A stretch of 37,657 bases of DNA from NCBI GenBank assembly GCA_017694565.1, contig JADIMR010000071.1, positions 1-37,657 of the forward strand. Reading direction: 5' to 3'. Position numbers and translations under genes: made by a program. Positions within the stretch are counted from its first letter, which is position 1. Each line of letters opens with the position of its first letter. The DNA is from Candidatus Enterocola intestinipullorum. GTDB taxonomy: Bacteria; Bacteroidota; Bacteroidia; Bacteroidales; Paludibacteraceae. Positions 8,671 through 17,680 of this stretch are shown here, piece after piece. The notes under the pieces were generated by a model. It was given only the letters and a program-made list of their open reading frames with translations. It was not told where the DNA came from and made no database searches.

Positions 8671-9636
8671 TCATCCGCACAAATATCCCAAAACAATCCG
8701 TTTTGCAAGACCGTACTTTCGTCCCGATTCGGGATTATCCTTGTACAGTGCCAAGATTCCCGCAAATCCGGAATCCGATTTTACCATGCGGCATAATTTC
8801 AAAGCTGCCAGAATACCCTTTTTACGGTATTCGTTAAGGATGCAACTATACAATCTGCGGAATGTACCTTCGGCAAGTTCGTGCTTGTACGATTCCCGAC
8901 AACCGGCAACGTCAAGAGCTTCCATAACGGCACTCAAATACCTCGCAGTATGTGCGAAATCCCTGTACGCATACGAGCCGAAGGCATTCTTGCCATGTAT
9001 CACATGATGGTAAAAAGCTTCTTGCACGTAAACCGTCACGGGTGTTTTCAGGCTTACCTCGATATTGAACAAACCGTCTTCAAAAGACACTCCGTCTTTA
9101 AAAGACGTTCCTGCGATAAAACTCCGCCTGAATATCTGGTTCCATACTGGTGTCGAACTTCCCGCGACCAAAGTTGCCGCGAAAGCCGCCGGATCGACTT
9201 TGCCGTCCTTGACGGCCGGGAAAGCATACCTGCGACAGCTTGTACCGTCCTCTTCGTACATATCGCTTGCAGCAACGTCGGCATCCGCAGCCTTGGCTGC
9301 TTCGTACAATTTGCCGTACATTTCGGAAGAACAGTAATCGTCATGGTCGGAAAATCCCACATATTCGCCTTTCGCGACAGCCAATCCAGCGTTCCGGGAC
9401 AATGATACGTTGAGATTCCTCTCATTTTCAATTAAAACCACCCTGTTGTCGCGGGCCGCATATTCACGGGCGACCTCGTCGCTGCCGTCAGTAGGACAAT
9501 CGCACACGATAATAATCTCCACATCGCGCATGGTTTGGGACAAAAGACAGTCCAAACATCGTTTTAATCCCTCGCCTGCATTGTAAACAGGGACGATTAT
9601 GCTAATCTTCACGAACCGTGGCACTGCACCTTCCAT
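8671..9636 (-). CDS. glycosyltransferase family 2 protein
   Basis: The 321-aa GT-A enzyme starts its domain with VKISIIVPVYNAGEGLKRCL. It continues with NLNVSLSRNAGLAVAKGEYV and the metal-binding acidic motif SDHDD (DXD-like). The C-terminal third is the helical tail common in capsule and LPS family 2 enzymes. ATG 9636 is chosen: it lies 1 bp after the stop of the upstream gene and just before the conserved domain. GTG 9612 is a possible shorter start, and longer in-frame extensions would run inside the upstream gene. It is the last gene of an mltG-GT4-GT2 minus-strand group. The sugar transferred is unknown. Confidence 0.9.
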   Translation of the reverse strand: MEGAVPRFVKISIIVPVYNAGEGLKRCLDCLLSQTMRDVEIIIVCDCPTDGSDEVAREYAARDNRVVLIENERNLNVSLSRNAGLAVAKGEYVGFSDHDDYCSSEMYGKLYEAAKAADADVAASDMYEEDGTSCRRYAFPAVKDGKVDPAAFAATLVAGSSTPVWNQIFRRSFIAGTSFKDGVSFEDGLFNIEVSLKTPVTVYVQEAFYHHVIHGKNAFGSYAYRDFAHTARYLSAVMEALDVAGCRESYKHELAEGTFRRLYSCILNEYRKKGILAALKLCRMVKSDSGFAGILALYKDNPESGRKYGLAKRIVLGYLCG

Positions 9637-9637
9637 T

Positions 9638-10915
9638 TTAAATACCTTGTATGAGTTTTGCCATTTCGCCGGCAAGATGTTCGCGTGAGAACCTGTCCAA
9701 GTCATCCACGGCGACCGACGGCCTGTTTTCTGTACAAGCCGCAAGGTACTTTGCCAACCCGTCAGCATTGCCGCTGTCGAATACCGCTCCGGCTTCCAAA
9801 CGCAATATCATTTTGCCCGCCTCGCTTTCTTCCGGCTGTATTAACAGGATGGGGCGGCGGGATGCCAAGTACTCGAAGAATTTGCCTGTCAGCACGCCGT
9901 CGCTATTCTTCACAGGCAAAAGCAGCAATAGCAAATCGGACGACACCATATATCTTATGGCCTGTCCATGCGGCTGGTACGGCAAATATTCCACTTGCAC
10001 CGAAGTTTCCGAAAAAGAAGCCGCGACATCCGCATTTACGCTTCCGATTATGCGAATCAATATTTTCGATGCTGTTTCCGCCGGCAACAATTTCAGGGCA
10101 TTGGTGAAAGTGGAGCTGTCGTACAAGGGACTTAACGTGCCTATATATGAAATCACCATGCGCGGATTCCCTCTTCCGGCATCAACGGGCACATCGGCGA
10201 AATCAGGGGCATCGTAACCGTTCGGGATAACATGGAATTTATGCTCGACGGGAGCATGGGAACAGAAATTACGTTTTACTCCTTCGCTTACCGTAACCAA
10301 AACATCGGCGGAGTTCAAAACCTTGCGTTCCATTGCAAGATTCATTCTTTTTGCCAACCTGCCTTGGTATAATACATCGTTGTAATAAATATCCGTCCAC
10401 GGGTCGCGCAAATCGGCAATCCATTTCAAAGAGGGGTACCGTTTTTTCAACTTCAACCCCATCAAATGGGTAGAGTGAGGCGGGCCGGTGGTTATGACTG
10501 TCCCGATGTTTTCGTTTTCTATCAGACTTACGGCCTCGGGCAAAGCGAAACGGTTCCATGCTTTTCGCGGATCGGGCAGGAAAAAATTACCCCTTATGAA
10601 ACGGGCGATTTTTTGGAAAAGATCCGGATCCTGCTCGTTTGCGAAACCGCCGTAAGGTATCTGTTTTTGAGGGGATAGTTTTTTATACGTTGAAAGTATT
10701 TCCCTTGTCCTGGTTCTTACGACTTTCAGGCCTGACGGAATATCGGCAGCCAGGGAAGCGTCTTTCTGCGGATACGAAGCATAATTTCCATCAACAGTCA
10801 AAACAAGCGGCTCGCAACCATATTGGGGCAAATACTTAACGAATTTCAACCATCGTTGCACGCCCGCTCCGCCGGCGGGAGGGAAGTAATACGTAATTAT
10901 CAAAACCTTTTTCAT
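9638..10915 (-). CDS. glycosyltransferase, GT4-like
   Basis: The 425-aa protein begins MKKVLIITYYFPPAGGAGVQ with RWLKFVKYLP after it, a typical start for GT-B enzymes of Bacteroidetes surface-glycan loci. Later motifs are TTGPPHSTHLMGLKLKKRYP, IADLRDPWTD, VTVSEGVKRNF, VIPNGYD and, near the C-terminus, LTGKFFEYLASRRPIL, where the donor-binding Glu lies. It starts 20 bp after the mltG stop and its TAA is separated from the GT2 ATG by 1 bp, so translation of the two is likely coupled. It presumably builds the same polysaccharide as its neighbours (inference); donor and acceptor are unknown. Confidence 0.88.
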   Translation of the reverse strand: MKKVLIITYYFPPAGGAGVQRWLKFVKYLPQYGCEPLVLTVDGNYASYPQKDASLAADIPSGLKVVRTRTREILSTYKKLSPQKQIPYGGFANEQDPDLFQKIARFIRGNFFLPDPRKAWNRFALPEAVSLIENENIGTVITTGPPHSTHLMGLKLKKRYPSLKWIADLRDPWTDIYYNDVLYQGRLAKRMNLAMERKVLNSADVLVTVSEGVKRNFCSHAPVEHKFHVIPNGYDAPDFADVPVDAGRGNPRMVISYIGTLSPLYDSSTFTNALKLLPAETASKILIRIIGSVNADVAASFSETSVQVEYLPYQPHGQAIRYMVSSDLLLLLLPVKNSDGVLTGKFFEYLASRRPILLIQPEESEAGKMILRLEAGAVFDSGNADGLAKYLAACTENRPSVAVDDLDRFSREHLAGEMAKLIQGI

Positions 10916-10935
10916 ACACCCGGAATCCTTAAAGA

Positions 10936-11958
10936 TTAACGTATCCCGCGTTTATCCAACTCCCTGCGGTATTGTGCCGCCACTTTCCTGTGTTGCGAAA
11001 ACGTGCGGGAATAGACATGCGTTCCCGAAAAATCGGGATTGGCACAAAAATACAGGTAATCATGTCTTACAAAATTCAAAACCGCATCCATACTTGCATC
11101 CGTGGGTATACGTATGGGGCCGGGAGGAAGCCCTTTGTTGCGATATGTATTGTACTCCGAATCTATGCGCGTATGCTTTGCAAGTATGCGGTCGAGGGTG
11201 AAGTCGCCGGCAGCATAACGCGCAGTGGGACAAGCCTGCAAAGGCATACCGCGTTTTAGCCGGTTCATATAAACACCTGCTACCATCCTGCGGTCCTCGT
11301 TATTGTTCGTTTCTTCCTCTACTATGGATGCCAAAACATGCACCTCGGCAGGCGTCAAACCGCAGGCCTTTGCCTTGGCAAGGCGGTCGGACGTCCAAAA
11401 ACGGTCGTAATTGCGACGTATACATGCTGCTACTTCTTCCGGCGAGGCGCACCACCGGATGCGGTCCTTGAAACGCACGAACATTGCCAAAGAGTTCTTC
11501 GCCTCCAAGCCGTAAGAGTCCAGAACCGAATCCTGCATCAGGTAATCGTATATCGAAGCGGAATCTGCCAACAACTGCCTGCTTAATCCGGCCGCGACCT
11601 TTGTCGTATACCGTGCAAGACGTATTTCCAACGGGGTTTTATTTGCCAACCCGTAGGCCACCCTGTTTATGAAATCCCTGTTACCCAAACCGGGTTCCAT
11701 ATCGAAACGCCCGCATTGGGGATATTTGTCCCTGCCTATCATTCCCAATGCCATGTCGAAAGACGTTTCAGAGTACAACAGACTGTCTTTTTTCAATATT
11801 TCTTTCACCTCGTCCCATGTTTCATTTCCCGTAAGGAATATGCTGCGGTATTTGCCGCTCCGGGTATTTATGTTACCGGCAAACAATACCACGCAAAAAA
11901 ATATTGCAAACACGGCAATAATAACCACCGACGATATTATGACTGTTTTTTTACCCAT
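10936..11958 (-). CDS. mltG: endolytic murein transglycosylase MltG
   Basis: MltG cleaves nascent peptidoglycan strands at the outer face of the inner membrane and influences glycan chain length. The 340-aa protein has one N-terminal membrane helix (about 5-27) and a YceG catalytic domain. Catalytic Glu214 lies in ASIVEEET, matching the E. coli ASIVEKET motif, and YNTYRNKGLPPGPI is the other signature. One oddity: the usually conserved Asp of LQxDPT is replaced here by Cys243 (LQACPTARYA). The gene is first in a minus-strand group with two glycosyltransferase genes. It starts only about 30 bp from the tRNA-Ser promoter, in the divergent direction. Confidence 0.92.
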   Translation of the reverse strand: MGKKTVIISSVVIIAVFAIFFCVVLFAGNINTRSGKYRSIFLTGNETWDEVKEILKKDSLLYSETSFDMALGMIGRDKYPQCGRFDMEPGLGNRDFINRVAYGLANKTPLEIRLARYTTKVAAGLSRQLLADSASIYDYLMQDSVLDSYGLEAKNSLAMFVRFKDRIRWCASPEEVAACIRRNYDRFWTSDRLAKAKACGLTPAEVHVLASIVEEETNNNEDRRMVAGVYMNRLKRGMPLQACPTARYAAGDFTLDRILAKHTRIDSEYNTYRNKGLPPGPIRIPTDASMDAVLNFVRHDYLYFCANPDFSGTHVYSRTFSQHRKVAAQYRRELDKRGIR

Positions 11959-11987
11959 TAATATTTTAAATTCTAAAATAAAACAAC

Positions 11988-11995
11988 TACCTTTG
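11988..11995 (+). promoter_or_regulatory. -7 promoter box of tRNA-Ser
   Basis: TACCTTTG fits TAnnTTTG and lies 36 bp before the mature tRNA 5' end. The AT-rich sequence upstream offers only TTTT near the -33 position. Confidence 0.55.
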
Positions 11996-12031
11996 CGCTG
12001 CGTTCGATAAAAGAGAGCGCATTTCAGCTAC

Positions 12032-12118
12032 GGAAGTTTGGGTGAGTGGCTGAAACCACAAGTTTGCTAAACTTGCGTACGGGATACCGTACCGGGGGTT
12101 CGAATCCCCCAGCTTCCG
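12032..12118 (+). tRNA. tRNA-Ser (GCT)
   Basis: A full 87-nt cloverleaf can be drawn. The acceptor stem is 12032-12038 with 12111-12117 (one T-G pair) and the discriminator is G12118. The anticodon stem CAAGT/ACTTG closes the loop TTGCTAA with anticodon GCT at 12066-12068. A long variable arm built on GTACGG/CCGTAC, as expected for serine tRNAs, is followed by the T arm GGGGGTTCGAATCCCCC. It decodes AGC and AGT. The CCA end is not encoded. A promoter box lies upstream and a terminator directly downstream, so it is a single-tRNA transcription unit. Confidence 0.97.
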
Positions 12119-12125
12119 CTTTCCA

Positions 12126-12160
12126 ACGGGTGTCATGCAAAAGCACGGCACCCGTTTTTC
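12126..12160 (+). terminator. terminator after tRNA-Ser
   Basis: ACGGGTG (12126-12132) pairs with CACCCGT (12149-12155), with further TGC/GCA pairing around an AAAA loop. TTTTC follows, 8 bp after the tRNA. Confidence 0.8.
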
Positions 12161-12227
12161 TTGCCTTTCACCCAACATCCTTGCCATAACGGGACAATCA
12201 TTTGCAAAAAATAAGAAATATGCAATC

Positions 12228-12264
12228 AAAAAAGAACCAAGCGGGCAATCCACAAGGTTCTTTT
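12228..12264 (-). terminator. terminator of alaS
   Basis: On the minus strand AAAAGAACC (12264-12256) pairs with GGTTCTTTT (12238-12230) around a 17-nt loop and runs into more T. It lies 20 bp beyond the alaS stop codon. Confidence 0.65.
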
Positions 12265-12283
12265 CAATCCGTAAGCTCTTTGA

Positions 12284-14902
12284 TCAATGCGTAACGGCTT
12301 CGATTACCGCATCCATAGCTTCATCCAATCCATTGGGATATTTGCCTCCCGCTGTCGCCATGAATGCCTGGCCGCCGCCGCCACCTTGTATATACTTGGC
12401 CGCGTCTTTCAGAATCTTGGAAGCGTTGTATCCCGCATCCACCATCGGGATGCTCAGCAACAGCATCAAATAAGGTTTCCCTTCGTATACTGTTCCTGAA
12501 ACGAACACGAATTTTATATCCGCGAATTTGCCCTTGAAATACGGCATTATGGCACGTATGGTTTCGGGATTCTCCTTTCCGGTATAACGGAAGATTTTTA
12601 CATCTCCCACCTGTTCGGCATTCTCCACCAAACGGTCGCGTATGCGCAATGCCTGTTCGTGCATGAAATCCTCCACCTGCTTCTTCAAAGACGCATTGTC
12701 TTCGATAACCTTGCGGATTGCCTGCGCCACATCGGGGACATTGTTCATCAAATCCCTGATATACACGTGCATGTCTTCCATCGCATCGACGCTGTTTTCG
12801 GCCCTTTCGCCCGTAACCGCTTCTATACGCCTGATACCCGATGCTATGGAACTTTCGCTTAAAATCTTGAAGAACCCTATGCGTCCCGTGGATTTTACAT
12901 GCGTACCGCCGCACAATTCGATAGAGTCGCCGTATTGTACCACACGGACCTTTTCCCCGTATTTTTCCCCGAACAATGCCATCGCGCCCATTGCCTTCGC
13001 CTCGGCTATCGGCGTATCGCGGTGTTCGCACAACGGACGGTCAGCACGGATCATCTTGTTCACGCTGTGTTCTATTTCGCGCAATTCTTCTTTCGTAACC
13101 TTTTGGAAATGGGAAAAGTCGAAACGGAGCGAGTCGGGAGAGACGAAAGACCCCTTTTGTTCGACATGTGAACCGAACTTGTCACGCAAAGCCTTGTGCA
13201 ACAAATGGGTGGCCGTATGGTTGGCTTCCGTTGCGGCGCGTCTTTCTGAATTTATCACTGCCGTAAACTCCGCCTCCGGATTCTGCGGCATTTTGGTACA
13301 TATATGGACGGGGAGATTGTTCTCACGTTTGGTGTCCGATATTTCCAAGGTTTCTTCCTCGTTCTTCAACACCCCGCTGTCCCCGACCTGGCCGCCCATC
13401 TCGGCATAAAACGGCGTTTGCGACAATACTATCTGGTAAAAAGTCTTGCCCTTTTGCACCAATTTGCGGTATCGCAGGATTTTTGTCGTGCATTCGGATC
13501 GGTCGTATCCCACGAATACGGTTTCACCGTCGCGCACCACTACCCAATCGCCTGTTTCAACGGAAGCCGCATTGCGGGCGCGGTCTTTTTGCTTTTGCAT
13601 TTCAGTATTGAAATCATCATGGTTGAGACCGAGACCGTTTTCTTTCAATATCAGTTCGGTAAGATCCAAAGGAAAGCCGAAGGTGTCATACAAAGTAAAC
13701 GCATCCACGCCGCTTATCTCCTTTGCCCCGTTTTTCTTGGCATCCGACATCACCTTTTCGATAAGCTTCATGCCCGTTTCCAATGTATGCAGGAACGAAT
13801 CCTCTTCTTCTTTCATTACTTTGGTAATCAGTTCCTGCTGCGCCTTCAATTCGGGGTATGCACCGCCCATTTCATCAACAAGGGCAGGAACGAGCTTATA
13901 TAGGAATGCCGCACGGCAACCGAGGAAAGTGTAACCGTATCTCACCGCACGGCGCAAAATCCTGCGTATTACATAGCCAGCTTTCGCATTCGACGGCAAT
14001 TGTCCGTCGGCAATGGCAAAGGCAATCGTGCGTATATGGTCCGCAACCACTCTCATGGCTACATCGGTATCATTGTTTTCGCCGTACCTGCAATCGCATA
14101 CTTTGCCCACTTCCGAGATTATCGGCTGGAACACGTCGGTGTCGTAATTGGATTTCTTGCCCTGCACCGCCATGCACAGACGTTCGAATCCCATACCCGT
14201 GTCTATCACCTTCTTGGGCAGGGGTTCAAGGCTTCCGTCGGCTTTGCGGTTGTATTGCATGAACACGTTGTTCCATATCTCAATGACTTGCGGGTTGTCC
14301 TTATTGACCAAATCACGGCCGTTAACCGCAGCGCGTTCTTCATCCGAACGCAAGTCTATATGGATTTCGCTGCATGGACCGCAAGGCCCGGTATCTCCCA
14401 TTTCCCAAAAATTATCGTGCTTGTTACCGTCGATTATGCGGGAAGGGTCGATGTGTTTCGCCCAAATGGAGGCTGCCTCGTCGTCGCGGGACAAGCCCTC
14501 GGAAGGGGCTCCCTCGAATACCGTGACATACAACCTGTCCTTGTCAAGTCCGAGGACTTCGGTAAGGTATTCCCATGCCCATGCGATGGCTTCTTCCTTG
14601 AAATAATCCCCGAAGCTCCAATTGCCGAGCATTTCGAACATGGTATGGTGATAGGTGTCATGCCCGACCTCTTCGAGGTCGTTGTGTTTGCCGCTCACGC
14701 GCAAGCATTTCTGGGAATCCGCGACTCGGGGATACACGACAGGGTCGTTGCCCAATATTATGTTCTTAAACTGGTTCATGCCCGCATTGGTGAACATAAG
14801 GGTAGGATCATCCTTGATCACCATGGGAGCGGACGGCACGATCTTATGCCCTTTGGATGCGAAAAAATCCAAGAATGACTTACGTATCTCGTTTGCTGTC
14901 AT
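12284..14902 (-). CDS. alaS: alanine--tRNA ligase
   Basis: AlaRS charges tRNA-Ala and edits mischarged Ser and Gly. The 872-aa class II enzyme is of standard length and domain order. The N-terminal aminoacylation core has [15 protein letters not shown] and [13 protein letters not shown]. The editing domain has the zinc-binding HXXXH in [13 protein letters not shown] and the CGGTHV motif. The C-terminal C-Ala domain ends with [18 protein letters not shown] 14902 is preferred over an in-frame GTG one codon earlier. The gene is transcribed divergently from the M23 peptidase gene across a 262-bp spacer and ends at its own terminator. Confidence 0.97.
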   Translation of the reverse strand: MTANEIRKSFLDFFASKGHKIVPSAPMVIKDDPTLMFTNAGMNQFKNIILGNDPVVYPRVADSQKCLRVSGKHNDLEEVGHDTYHHTMFEMLGNWSFGDYFKEEAIAWAWEYLTEVLGLDKDRLYVTVFEGAPSEGLSRDDEAASIWAKHIDPSRIIDGNKHDNFWEMGDTGPCGPCSEIHIDLRSDEERAAVNGRDLVNKDNPQVIEIWNNVFMQYNRKADGSLEPLPKKVIDTGMGFERLCMAVQGKKSNYDTDVFQPIISEVGKVCDCRYGENNDTDVAMRVVADHIRTIAFAIADGQLPSNAKAGYVIRRILRRAVRYGYTFLGCRAAFLYKLVPALVDEMGGAYPELKAQQELITKVMKEEEDSFLHTLETGMKLIEKVMSDAKKNGAKEISGVDAFTLYDTFGFPLDLTELILKENGLGLNHDDFNTEMQKQKDRARNAASVETGDWVVVRDGETVFVGYDRSECTTKILRYRKLVQKGKTFYQIVLSQTPFYAEMGGQVGDSGVLKNEEETLEISDTKRENNLPVHICTKMPQNPEAEFTAVINSERRAATEANHTATHLLHKALRDKFGSHVEQKGSFVSPDSLRFDFSHFQKVTKEELREIEHSVNKMIRADRPLCEHRDTPIAEAKAMGAMALFGEKYGEKVRVVQYGDSIELCGGTHVKSTGRIGFFKILSESSIASGIRRIEAVTGERAENSVDAMEDMHVYIRDLMNNVPDVAQAIRKVIEDNASLKKQVEDFMHEQALRIRDRLVENAEQVGDVKIFRYTGKENPETIRAIMPYFKGKFADIKFVFVSGTVYEGKPYLMLLLSIPMVDAGYNASKILKDAAKYIQGGGGGQAFMATAGGKYPNGLDEAMDAVIEAVTH

Positions 14903-14961
14903 CACTATGAAGTTGTTTTAAATATTTGCCATTATAAATTTTACGGTTTTTTTTGCGAGGT

Positions 14962-14969
14962 CAAAATTA
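14962..14969 (-). promoter_or_regulatory. candidate -7 box of alaS
   Basis: On the minus strand the sequence reads TAATTTTG, fitting TAnnTTTG, about 60 bp before the alaS start codon. No TTTG -33 box is present; its expected place is occupied by the dyad at 14982-15001. Confidence 0.4.
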
Positions 14970-14981
14970 CATCAAATAGTT

Positions 14982-15001
14982 CGATTTTACGTAGAAAATC
15001 G
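14982..15001. promoter_or_regulatory. dyad between alaS and the M23-merR-phoA group
   Basis: CGATTTT (14982-14988) and AAAATCG (14995-15001) form a perfect 7-bp inverted repeat around 6 bp. It sits where the alaS -33 element would be and about 85 bp upstream of the -7 box for the peptidase gene. It could be an operator, possibly for the MerR-type protein encoded nearby, but this is inference only. Confidence 0.3.
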
Positions 15002-15083
15002 CATTTTTCCGAAGTAATTGGCTGCCAGTTTGTAAAATTTTCCAAATTATTCCGCGCCCCTTTACTCATAGCCAAAAAAAAGC

Positions 15084-15091
15084 TACATTTG
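15084..15091 (+). promoter_or_regulatory. -7 promoter box of the M23-merR-phoA group
   Basis: TACATTTG fits TAnnTTTG. A TTTA at 15061-15064, 19 bp upstream, is a near-match to the -33 box. The start codon of the peptidase gene is about 70 bp downstream. Confidence 0.55.
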
Positions 15092-15164
15092 CGTTTGACT
15101 TGAAAAAGTACGTGTACCGCATACGCCGACATGCAACTGGGCGGACACTGAATCGTTTTACAAA

Positions 15165-16154
15165 ATGCCTCTTTTCAAATCAAATAACCCGCATTACCAA
15201 TTCAACAGGCATACGTTGAAATACGAACGTGTGGACCACACGTTCAAATACTATCTGAAAAAGTTTTCGAGGTTGATGATTCTCAGCTTGTTGATAGGTG
15301 TCATATTCTTCATAATCTTCATATTCACGATAAAATCCCCCAATGAAAAACGTTTGATCGAAGAGAACAACCGCATCGCCACGCAATATGAAATCCTATC
15401 ACACCGCATGGACGAGGCCTCGGAGATTTTGAAGATAATAGGCGAACGTGACAATAATTTTTACCGGGTAATGCTCGAAGCGGATTCCATCCCTGGAATA
15501 TTGCGCAGGGGGAATTACCGGAACACGGCGCGCTACGACAAATGGGACGGGCTGAAAACCGCGACAGTCGTCAAGGAAACATCCCAAAAAATGGACGAAA
15601 TCGACAGGATGCTCTATGTACAAAGCAATTCTTTTGACGAATTGGTCAATCTTGCCAAAAACAACGAGGACAAATTGCAGCATATTCCCGCGATACAACC
15701 GATATTGAACAAGGATTTGAAACGCACGGCTTCCGGTTACGGCCGCCGCGTCGACCCCATATACCACACTGTAAGATTCCACGCCGGAATGGATTTTTCC
15801 GCGCCCATAGGTACGGAAATATTCGCTACCGGAGACGGTACGGTATCTTTCGTAGGATGGAAACAGGGATATGGCAACTGCGTGACAATAGACCACGGCT
15901 ACGACTACATGACGCTGTACGGGCACATCAGCAAATTCAAGAAAGGTTTGCGCAAAGGACAGAAAGTAACACGCGGCGACGTGATAGCCTACGTGGGCAA
16001 CACAGGGAAATCGACAGGTCCGCACCTTCATTACGAGGTCCGTTTGAAAGGCAAGCCGCAAAACCCGCAGAATTACTATTTCAAGGACCTGTCGCCCGAA
16101 GAATACGACGAAATGGTGCGGCTGTCGTCCAACAGCGGCAAAATGTTCGACTGA
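15165..16154 (+). CDS. membrane-anchored M23 (LytM-type) metallopeptidase
   Basis: The 329-aa protein has a short cytoplasmic N-terminus, one membrane helix (about 37-55), a periplasmic helical, coiled-coil-like part (about 58-170) and a C-terminal LytM domain. The zinc ligands and catalytic residues are intact: His206 and Asp210 in RFHAGMDFSAP, and His287/His289 in GPHLHYEVR. An active peptidoglycan endopeptidase is thus likely, unlike the degenerate LytM activators EnvC and NlpD. Architecture and size match the M23 proteins found next to alaS in many Bacteroidetes. The merR gene follows 9 bp after the stop. The precise cross-link cleaved cannot be told. Confidence 0.9.
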   Translation: MPLFKSNNPHYQFNRHTLKYERVDHTFKYYLKKFSRLMILSLLIGVIFFIIFIFTIKSPNEKRLIEENNRIATQYEILSHRMDEASEILKIIGERDNNFYRVMLEADSIPGILRRGNYRNTARYDKWDGLKTATVVKETSQKMDEIDRMLYVQSNSFDELVNLAKNNEDKLQHIPAIQPILNKDLKRTASGYGRRVDPIYHTVRFHAGMDFSAPIGTEIFATGDGTVSFVGWKQGYGNCVTIDHGYDYMTLYGHISKFKKGLRKGQKVTRGDVIAYVGNTGKSTGPHLHYEVRLKGKPQNPQNYYFKDLSPEEYDEMVRLSSNSGKMFD

Positions 16155-16163
16155 CAACAGGGT

Positions 16164-16517
16164 ATGGATAAGAACAACGACACGAAGCTATATTGGTCCA
16201 CCAAGGAATTGGCCGAACACTTGGGCGAGCCGATACATACCGTGCGTTATTGGGAAGGGGAGTTCTCGTCATTCTTGAAGCCCCGCACTACAATATCCGG
16301 AAGATACCAATATTCCCGCGAAGACTTGAAAACCGCAGCCTTGATAAAACATCTGCTGCGCGAAAAACATTATACGATCGCCGGCGCGAAGGATTATCTG
16401 AGAAACAGGAAAAGCGGCAACATGGACAAAAAAGACATAATCGACACGCTTTTGGAAGTAAAGGACAAACTATATAAAATAAGAGCCGAACTGAATGCAA
16501 TTAAAGATAACGAATGA
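16164..16517 (+). CDS. MerR-family transcriptional regulator
   Basis: This 117-aa protein has a winged helix-turn-helix of the MerR class at residues about 9-77 (YWSTKELAEHLGEPIHTVRY, then SGRYQYSREDLKTAALIKHL). A short coiled helix follows. There is no sizeable effector-binding domain and no Cys cluster, so it is not a metal or redox sensor of the classic type; it resembles the small MerR proteins common in Bacteroidetes. It lies between the M23 peptidase gene (9 bp) and the phosphatase gene (18 bp) and is probably co-transcribed. Target genes are unknown; autoregulation at the alaS-M23 spacer is possible. Confidence 0.88.
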   Translation: MDKNNDTKLYWSTKELAEHLGEPIHTVRYWEGEFSSFLKPRTTISGRYQYSREDLKTAALIKHLLREKHYTIAGAKDYLRNRKSGNMDKKDIIDTLLEVKDKLYKIRAELNAIKDNE

Positions 16518-16535
16518 TTAATTATTCCTGAAATC

Positions 16536-17579
16536 ATGAGAACACTCAAATTAGCCGGAATCGCGGCAGCCGTATTGATTCCGCTATTCGCTTGCAATTG
16601 CCCCGCAAGCAAGAAAAACGACAACAGCGGACAAGTAAAAAACGTAATATTCATAATAGGCGACGGGATGGGGCTTGCCCAGGTATGCGCCATAGAAGGC
16701 GACAACAATTTCGAAAGGGCTGACAACATCTGCCTTTCCAAGACTTATTCCGCCAACCGCAAGGTAACGGATTCCGCAGCCGGCGGGACAGCTCTTGCAT
16801 GCGGGGTAAAAACCAACAACGGCATGATCGGCATGACTCCCGACACATTGCCGGCAGCTTCCATAATGGAGATACTGGAAGAAGAAACCGGCATGTCTAC
16901 CGGCATCGTGGTCAGCTGCGAGATGTTCCATGCGACACCCGCGTCTTTTTATGCCCACCAGCCGGACCGCGGCATGTCGGAAGCAATCGCAAAAGACTTG
17001 TACGAATCCCGGCTCGACTTCATTGCGGGCGGGCGCGGAAGGTTGGTTAGCCCCGACAGCCTTGAAGCGGCAGGATTCACCGTTTGCCGCAACTTGGGAG
17101 AATTGCAAAAGGCCGGCAACGGCAGGATTGCCGCTTTCACGGCCGAGAATTTTTTGGGAAAAGCCCCGGACAGGAAAGATTCCCTGAGCCTTGCAGTGAA
17201 TGAAGCCTTGCGCATCCTTGGACAGAACGAGAACGGGTTCTTCCTCATGGTAGAAAGCTCCCAAATAGACTGGAGCTGCCACGGCAACGACAGCACTTAT
17301 CTCCGGGCGGAAATGGCCGAAACGAACAATATTGTAGGCACATGCTTCGACTACGCCGACTCGCACCCCGGCACGTTGGTAGTCATTACTGCCGACCATG
17401 AAACCGGAGGCGTTACATTGCTTGGAGAAAACAAGACCCCGGATTTCTCGACAGGAGAACATACGGGCGTATTCGTTCCGGTATATTTGTACGGCACAGG
17501 GGCGGACAAGATGAACGGCATAATGGAAAATTCATCCATACGGAATAAAATTTTGGAATTATTGTCTGTCAATCAATAA
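16536..17579 (+). CDS. alkaline phosphatase, PhoA family, probable lipoprotein
   Basis: The 347-aa protein begins with a signal sequence ending in PLFAC, so Cys20 is a plausible lipid-attachment site. The enzyme would then be membrane-anchored outside the cytoplasm. Active-site residues of the PhoA family are visible: Asp43 in IIGDGMG, nucleophile Ser80 in TDSAAGGTALACG, zinc ligands Asp287 and His288 in TADHETGG, and His309 in GEHTG. It is shorter than E. coli PhoA (about 470 aa), as are many Bacteroidetes homologues. It hydrolyses phosphate monoesters. It follows merR by 18 bp. No Pho-box-like site was identified, so phosphate control is not shown. Confidence 0.9.
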   Translation: MRTLKLAGIAAAVLIPLFACNCPASKKNDNSGQVKNVIFIIGDGMGLAQVCAIEGDNNFERADNICLSKTYSANRKVTDSAAGGTALACGVKTNNGMIGMTPDTLPAASIMEILEEETGMSTGIVVSCEMFHATPASFYAHQPDRGMSEAIAKDLYESRLDFIAGGRGRLVSPDSLEAAGFTVCRNLGELQKAGNGRIAAFTAENFLGKAPDRKDSLSLAVNEALRILGQNENGFFLMVESSQIDWSCHGNDSTYLRAEMAETNNIVGTCFDYADSHPGTLVVITADHETGGVTLLGENKTPDFSTGEHTGVFVPVYLYGTGADKMNGIMENSSIRNKILELLSVNQ

Positions 17580-17586
17580 AAAAGAT

Positions 17587-17594
17587 TACCTTTG
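17587..17594 (+). promoter_or_regulatory. -7 promoter box of rplS
   Basis: TACCTTTG fits TAnnTTTG, starts 7 bp after the phosphatase stop codon and gives a leader of about 80 nt. An ATTG at 17561-17564, 22 bp upstream, may be a weak -33 box. Confidence 0.6.
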
Positions 17595-17604
17595 CACCGC
17601 TTTT

Positions 17605-17647
17605 CGCGTAATCTATGTCAAGGCATGGGAACTTGTTACATTGCGCG
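17605..17647 (+). promoter_or_regulatory. hairpin in the rplS leader
   Basis: CGCGTAAT (17605-17612) pairs with ATTGCGCG (17640-17647), with one T-G pair, enclosing 27 nt in the 5' untranslated region. It ends 33 nt before the L19 start codon. L19 leaders are autoregulatory in some bacteria, so this is a candidate; I do not recognise a named family. Confidence 0.35.
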
Positions 17648-17680
17648 GTAAATAAAAACCATAGTAAATTTTTAAAAGAC

